From positions 1-7,351 of the forward strand of contig JASLNX010000129.1 of NCBI GenBank assembly GCA_030745815.1: a stretch of 7,351 nucleotides of DNA, read 5' to 3'. Both the position numbers and the translations under genes were made by a program. The stretch is from an archaeon (GTDB lineage: Archaea > Iainarchaeota > Iainarchaeia > Iainarchaeales > GCA-2688035). Below, in pieces: positions 5,113 to 7,351 of the stretch (the stretch's first letter is position 1; each line of letters begins with the position of its first letter). The notes under the pieces were generated by a model. It searched no databases. It was not told the DNA's origin and saw nothing but the letters and a program-made list of their open reading frames with translations.

Positions 5113-6335
5113 ATTGCAGCGGTTATTTTTCCGTTGCTAAATGAAAAGCTGCGTCTGCCTAATTCAATTCTCTTGTTTGATCTGGAGTCAGTAAAAAGAA
5201 CTGCGTTTTTTCTCTTGTTAATTGAATCAATTCTCCCAAGCATTATGCCTTCTTTACTATAAACTGGTATTCCAAGAAGCAAGTTTGTGATTTTTTTCTT
5301 TACATCCATTATCTCGCTTACTCTAAAAGCCGCTAGCAGTACAACAAACGAAGTGATTATGCTCCCAAGGAACCAGTTGAGGTCAGCCTGCCTTAAGAGT
5401 ACAAGTGTTCCTGCGTCTAGAATAAACCAGAGCAGTAAAATTGAAACACTGCTTAGGAAATATTTTCTTAAGAGATAAGCTTTCTTGAAGTGCAGTAAGT
5501 CAATACTTCTTCCAATTACAACACTCATTGCTGCAAGTACTACAAACAAAAATGTTGGATGTGCAATTGTTATTGCATCAGTAATTGGGTCAGTTATTAC
5601 TGTTGAAAGAAAGGTGTTGTAAGCTGTTATTGCACCAAAGACTACTATAAACAAACTTCCAACGTAAAACGGGAAAGATGCTCTTTGAACTGAAATGCTT
5701 CCAGTAAGGCTGTTGAATGTTCGAAGAGCCGTATCTTCTACTCCAAAGCCTTTTAGCAAAAGATAGAATCCAAAGACAAATGCAAGAATTTGAAACGAAA
5801 CACTTCCAAGTGCAACATATAACAGTAGCATTATTCCAGGAATCCCAAAAACAACTCTACTTACAAACGGGTCTTTTACGAATTCTTTTATGGTAAAGTA
5901 TGCTGATTCAACTGCCTGCGCTTGTTTTACAATAACAGTTTCCTTGCTTACAATTTTTGCCCTGCTTTGGATTATGGGAATTATTTGATCATCTTCTGCT
6001 CCGTCTGTTACCAGAACAAATCCGTCTGCTTTAAATTTTTTCATGACCGCGTCAAGCTGTTCGTTTAGAACCCGATCGCTTTTGAATCCAATTTTTCCCC
6101 AGCCAGTAATTGTTGCAAGTTCGGCATTAATTTTTTCAGCTTTAAGTTCGTCAAACTTTTTTACTCCGGCAAACATGCAGTTTGCGTCTGTTTCCCCAGG
6201 GTCAGCCAAGGCCAGTGCGGCAGCTGCTTCAAAGTTTTTCTTTCGACCAATAACAGGGCCGTTTATGCCGGCTTTTTTCCCTAGGTCGTTGTCGCGATCA
6301 ACGCACAGTACTAACAGTTTATCAGAGTTCTTCAT
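5109..6335 (-). CDS. DUF373-family integral membrane protein
   Basis: The 408-residue protein belongs to DUF373, an uncharacterised family known from archaea. The N-terminal cytosolic part (1-155) carries the family signature VDRDNDLGKKAGINGPVIGR (12-31), a run of alanines and LALADPGETDAN (41-52), and TDGAEDDQIIPIIQSR (110-125), an acidic layout that could bind metal or nucleotide but has no proven function. About six membrane segments follow (approximately 162-176, 178-195, 223-240, 261-275, 292-309, 321-336). The last part (352-408) begins LLGIPVYSKEGIMLGRIDSI and looks like a PRC-barrel-like beta domain. GGGG at 6344-6341 supports the start; a strong TATA box lies farther upstream. It is divergent from the slipin gene and convergent with lonB, with a 4-nt overlap. 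No function should be assumed beyond the family name. Confidence 0.88.
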   Translation of the reverse strand: MKNSDKLLVLCVDRDNDLGKKAGINGPVIGRKKNFEAAAALALADPGETDANCMFAGVKKFDELKAEKINAELATITGWGKIGFKSDRVLNEQLDAVMKKFKADGFVLVTDGAEDDQIIPIIQSRAKIVSKETVIVKQAQAVESAYFTIKEFVKDPFVSRVVFGIPGIMLLLYVALGSVSFQILAFVFGFYLLLKGFGVEDTALRTFNSLTGSISVQRASFPFYVGSLFIVVFGAITAYNTFLSTVITDPITDAITIAHPTFLFVVLAAMSVVIGRSIDLLHFKKAYLLRKYFLSSVSILLLWFILDAGTLVLLRQADLNWFLGSIITSFVVLLAAFRVSEIMDVKKKITNLLLGIPVYSKEGIMLGRIDSINKRKNAVLFTDSRSNKRIELGRRSFSFSNGKITAAI

Positions 6336-6350
6336 TAAATCCCCTTAATG
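6333..6350 (-). promoter_or_regulatory. Small inverted repeat placing the DUF373 start codon in a stem and the RBS in the loop
   Basis: On the minus strand, CATTAA (6350-6345), GGGGAT (6344-6339) and TTAATG (6338-6333) form a perfect 6-bp, AU-rich stem with a 6-nt loop. The loop exposes the ribosome-binding GGGG and the stem contains the start ATG. The predicted transcription start (about 6348) may leave the 5' arm incomplete, so an RNA role is uncertain. Confidence 0.3.
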
Positions 6351-6369
6351 AAATTAATATTGGAAATTG

Positions 6370-6379
6370 TTATATATAA
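6370..6379 (-). promoter_or_regulatory. TATA box for the DUF373 gene
   Basis: TTATATATAA, a strong archaeal TATA-type sequence, is centred about 39 bp upstream of the ATG at 6335. Transcription would start near 6348, giving a leader of about 13 nt that contains AAGGGGA. Confidence 0.6.
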
Positions 6380-6395
6380 AGACTATCTAGTCCTA

Positions 6396-6440
6396 ATTTG
6401 AGTTTTGTGGCAGGGCGAACCCTTAAATTGCTCAAAACTA
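6396..6440. promoter_or_regulatory. Dyad-symmetric segment between two divergent TATA boxes
   Basis: AGTTTTG (6401-6407) is repeated inverted as CAAAACT (6433-6439), and TTTGAG (6397-6402) pairs in a shifted register with CTCAAA (6431-6436). Inside lies a second dyad, AGGG-CGAA-CCCT (6412-6423). The segment is upstream of both TATA boxes, so it would not be transcribed from them; a protein-binding site is the simplest reading. The repeats are seen and the role is inferred. Confidence 0.35.
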
Positions 6441-6444
6441 CATA

Positions 6445-6455
6445 TTATATATAAA
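6445..6455 (+). promoter_or_regulatory. TATA box for the slipin gene
   Basis: TTATATATAAA is centred about 39 bp upstream of the ATG at 6489. It shares the ten bases TTATATATAA with the box of the divergent DUF373 gene. A start near 6477 gives a leader of about 12 nt holding AGGTG (6478-6482), a plausible Shine-Dalgarno site. Confidence 0.6.
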
Positions 6456-6488
6456 GTAATCCAAAGAAATATTATTTAGGTGTAATTG

Positions 6489-7351
6489 ATGGGTGCTGAG
6501 AGCGTTAAATACATGGTCTTTGTTTTGCTAGTGATATTCATAATCTCGCTCTTTTTCGTTTTGCTTTCAAACCTTGATTTTTTCATGCAGAACCTTCTTG
6601 GAATTGGAATCCTTCTTGCTTTCCTACTGGCACTTTGGAAGTGGGATTTTATGCTTTTGTTAAAGGATTATGAGCGGGCAGTAATAATGCGCTTTGGAAA
6701 GGTTAACAGGGTTGGCGGGCCTGGTTGGACTATTTTAATTCCAGGTGTTGAAGAGCCAACTGTAGTTGATCTTCGAACAAAAACAATTGACGTTCCAAAG
6801 CAGGATGTAATAACAAAGGACAATATTGAATTGCATGTTGACGCGGTAATTTATTTGAGGGTGAATGGTAACAAAGCGTGTGTGATAAATAGTGTAATTG
6901 AGGTTGAGGATTACACTGAAGCAATAAAGCTCTACATTATTTCAGGTATAAGGGATACTATTGGAAGCATGGAACTTCCTGAAGTAATTGCTAACACTAA
7001 TACTATTGCAAAGAGTTTACAACAGCAAGCAGCAAAGATTTCAAGCGGCTGGGGAATTGAAATTGTAAGCGTTGAACTTAAAGAGGTTGATATTCCTCCA
7101 ACCGTTATTGATGCAATGCACGATGAAAAGGCTGCTGTTCAAAGAAAGCTTGCAAGAATGGAGTCGGCGCAAGCTCACATGGCTGAAATTGAGGCTGTGA
7201 AGAATGCTGCAGCTGGCCTAAGCGACAAGGCCCTTGCATATTATTACATTCGTGCGTTAGAAAAGCTTGGCCAAGGCAAGTCCACTAAATTCATTTTCCC
7301 AATGGAACTAAGTAAGCTTGCTCAAGCTGTTGGCGGCAGGGTTTCAGGACA
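6489..7351 (+). CDS. SPFH/Band 7 protein of the slipin (stomatin-like) group, C-terminus cut by the window
   Basis: 287 codons are visible without a stop. SPFH proteins form membrane-associated oligomeric cages and modulate membrane proteases and microdomains. Two hydrophobic segments (about 9-27 and 34-50) precede the SPFH domain, which shows DYERAVIMRFGKV (60-72), GGPGWTILIPGVEEPTVVDLR (76-96), TIDVPKQDVITKDNIELHVDAVIYLRV (99-125), VEDYTEAI (139-146), the ISGIRDTIGSMELPEVIA stretch (151-168) and WGIEIVSVELKEVDIP (188-203). These match the slipin group closely. The following helix (211-250) is charged but lacks the usual ERERRAKI-x-AEGE run, and it ends in a stretch (KFIFPMELSKLAQAVGG, 267-283) typical of slipin C-termini. 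The start is chosen for AGGTG at 6478-6482 and for including both membrane segments. Bacterial and archaeal slipins often precede an NfeD-type protease gene, which would lie outside the window. Confidence 0.9.
   Translation, partial: MGAESVKYMVFVLLVIFIISLFFVLLSNLDFFMQNLLGIGILLAFLLALWKWDFMLLLKDYERAVIMRFGKVNRVGGPGWTILIPGVEEPTVVDLRTKTIDVPKQDVITKDNIELHVDAVIYLRVNGNKACVINSVIEVEDYTEAIKLYIISGIRDTIGSMELPEVIANTNTIAKSLQQQAAKISSGWGIEIVSVELKEVDIPPTVIDAMHDEKAAVQRKLARMESAQAHMAEIEAVKNAAAGLSDKALAYYYIRALEKLGQGKSTKFIFPMELSKLAQAVGGRVSG

Noticed and set aside
6043..6348. A 101-codon plus-strand frame opposite the start of the DUF373 gene
   Set aside because: It is antisense to the conserved DUF373 signature, has a Ser/Ala/Phe-rich translation without motifs, and ends within the divergent spacer.
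6401..6439. Small structured RNA or terminator formed by the nested dyads
   Set aside because: The segment lies upstream of both outward promoters, has no T-run after the stem and no promoter directed into it, so an operator is more likely than a transcript element.

Overview
The window looks like a compact archaeal chromosome segment. It encodes a membrane-anchored LonB protease of the archaeal type, an RNase Z, a DUF373 membrane protein (a family I know from archaea) and a slipin-type SPFH protein. TATA-like boxes of archaeal style sit about 27 bp or 33-40 bp upstream of the starts. Small genes packed end to end would suit a reduced-genome archaeon such as a DPANN lineage, but that placement is inference and weakly supported. 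There are no tRNA, rRNA, CRISPR or mobile-element signals.

Layout: (1) the N-terminal end of a secreted protein (minus, 134 to the left edge); (2) a UPF0173/UlaG-like metallo-beta-lactamase-fold hydrolase (plus, 236-928); (3) a sugar-1-phosphate nucleotidylyltransferase (minus, 1651-929); (4) a small secreted, C-terminally anchored protein whose frame is broken by one UAG just after the signal peptide (plus, 1722-2180); (5) RNase Z (minus, 3102-2191); (6) LonB (plus, 3190-5112); (7) a DUF373 membrane protein (minus, 6335-5109); (8) a slipin/stomatin-like SPFH protein cut by the right edge (plus, 6489-7351+).

The eight genes alternate strand perfectly, so no two form an operon. The four divergent spacers (70-153 bp) hold all the visible promoters. 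The three convergent junctions have 10, 0 or -4 nt between genes, leaving no room for separate terminators. The spacers show paired outward-facing TATA boxes, one 12-bp perfect palindrome, one self-palindromic TATA box apparently shared by two genes, and one dyad-rich segment between two near-identical TATA boxes.

Functionally, RNase Z is tRNA 3'-end maturation, the nucleotidylyltransferase feeds sugar-nucleotide and surface-glycan synthesis, and LonB, DUF373 and slipin are three membrane proteins side by side that could share a role in membrane protein quality control (inference only). The most unusual single observation is the in-frame UAG in gene 4; recoding, recent nonsense mutation and assembly error cannot be separated from this window alone.
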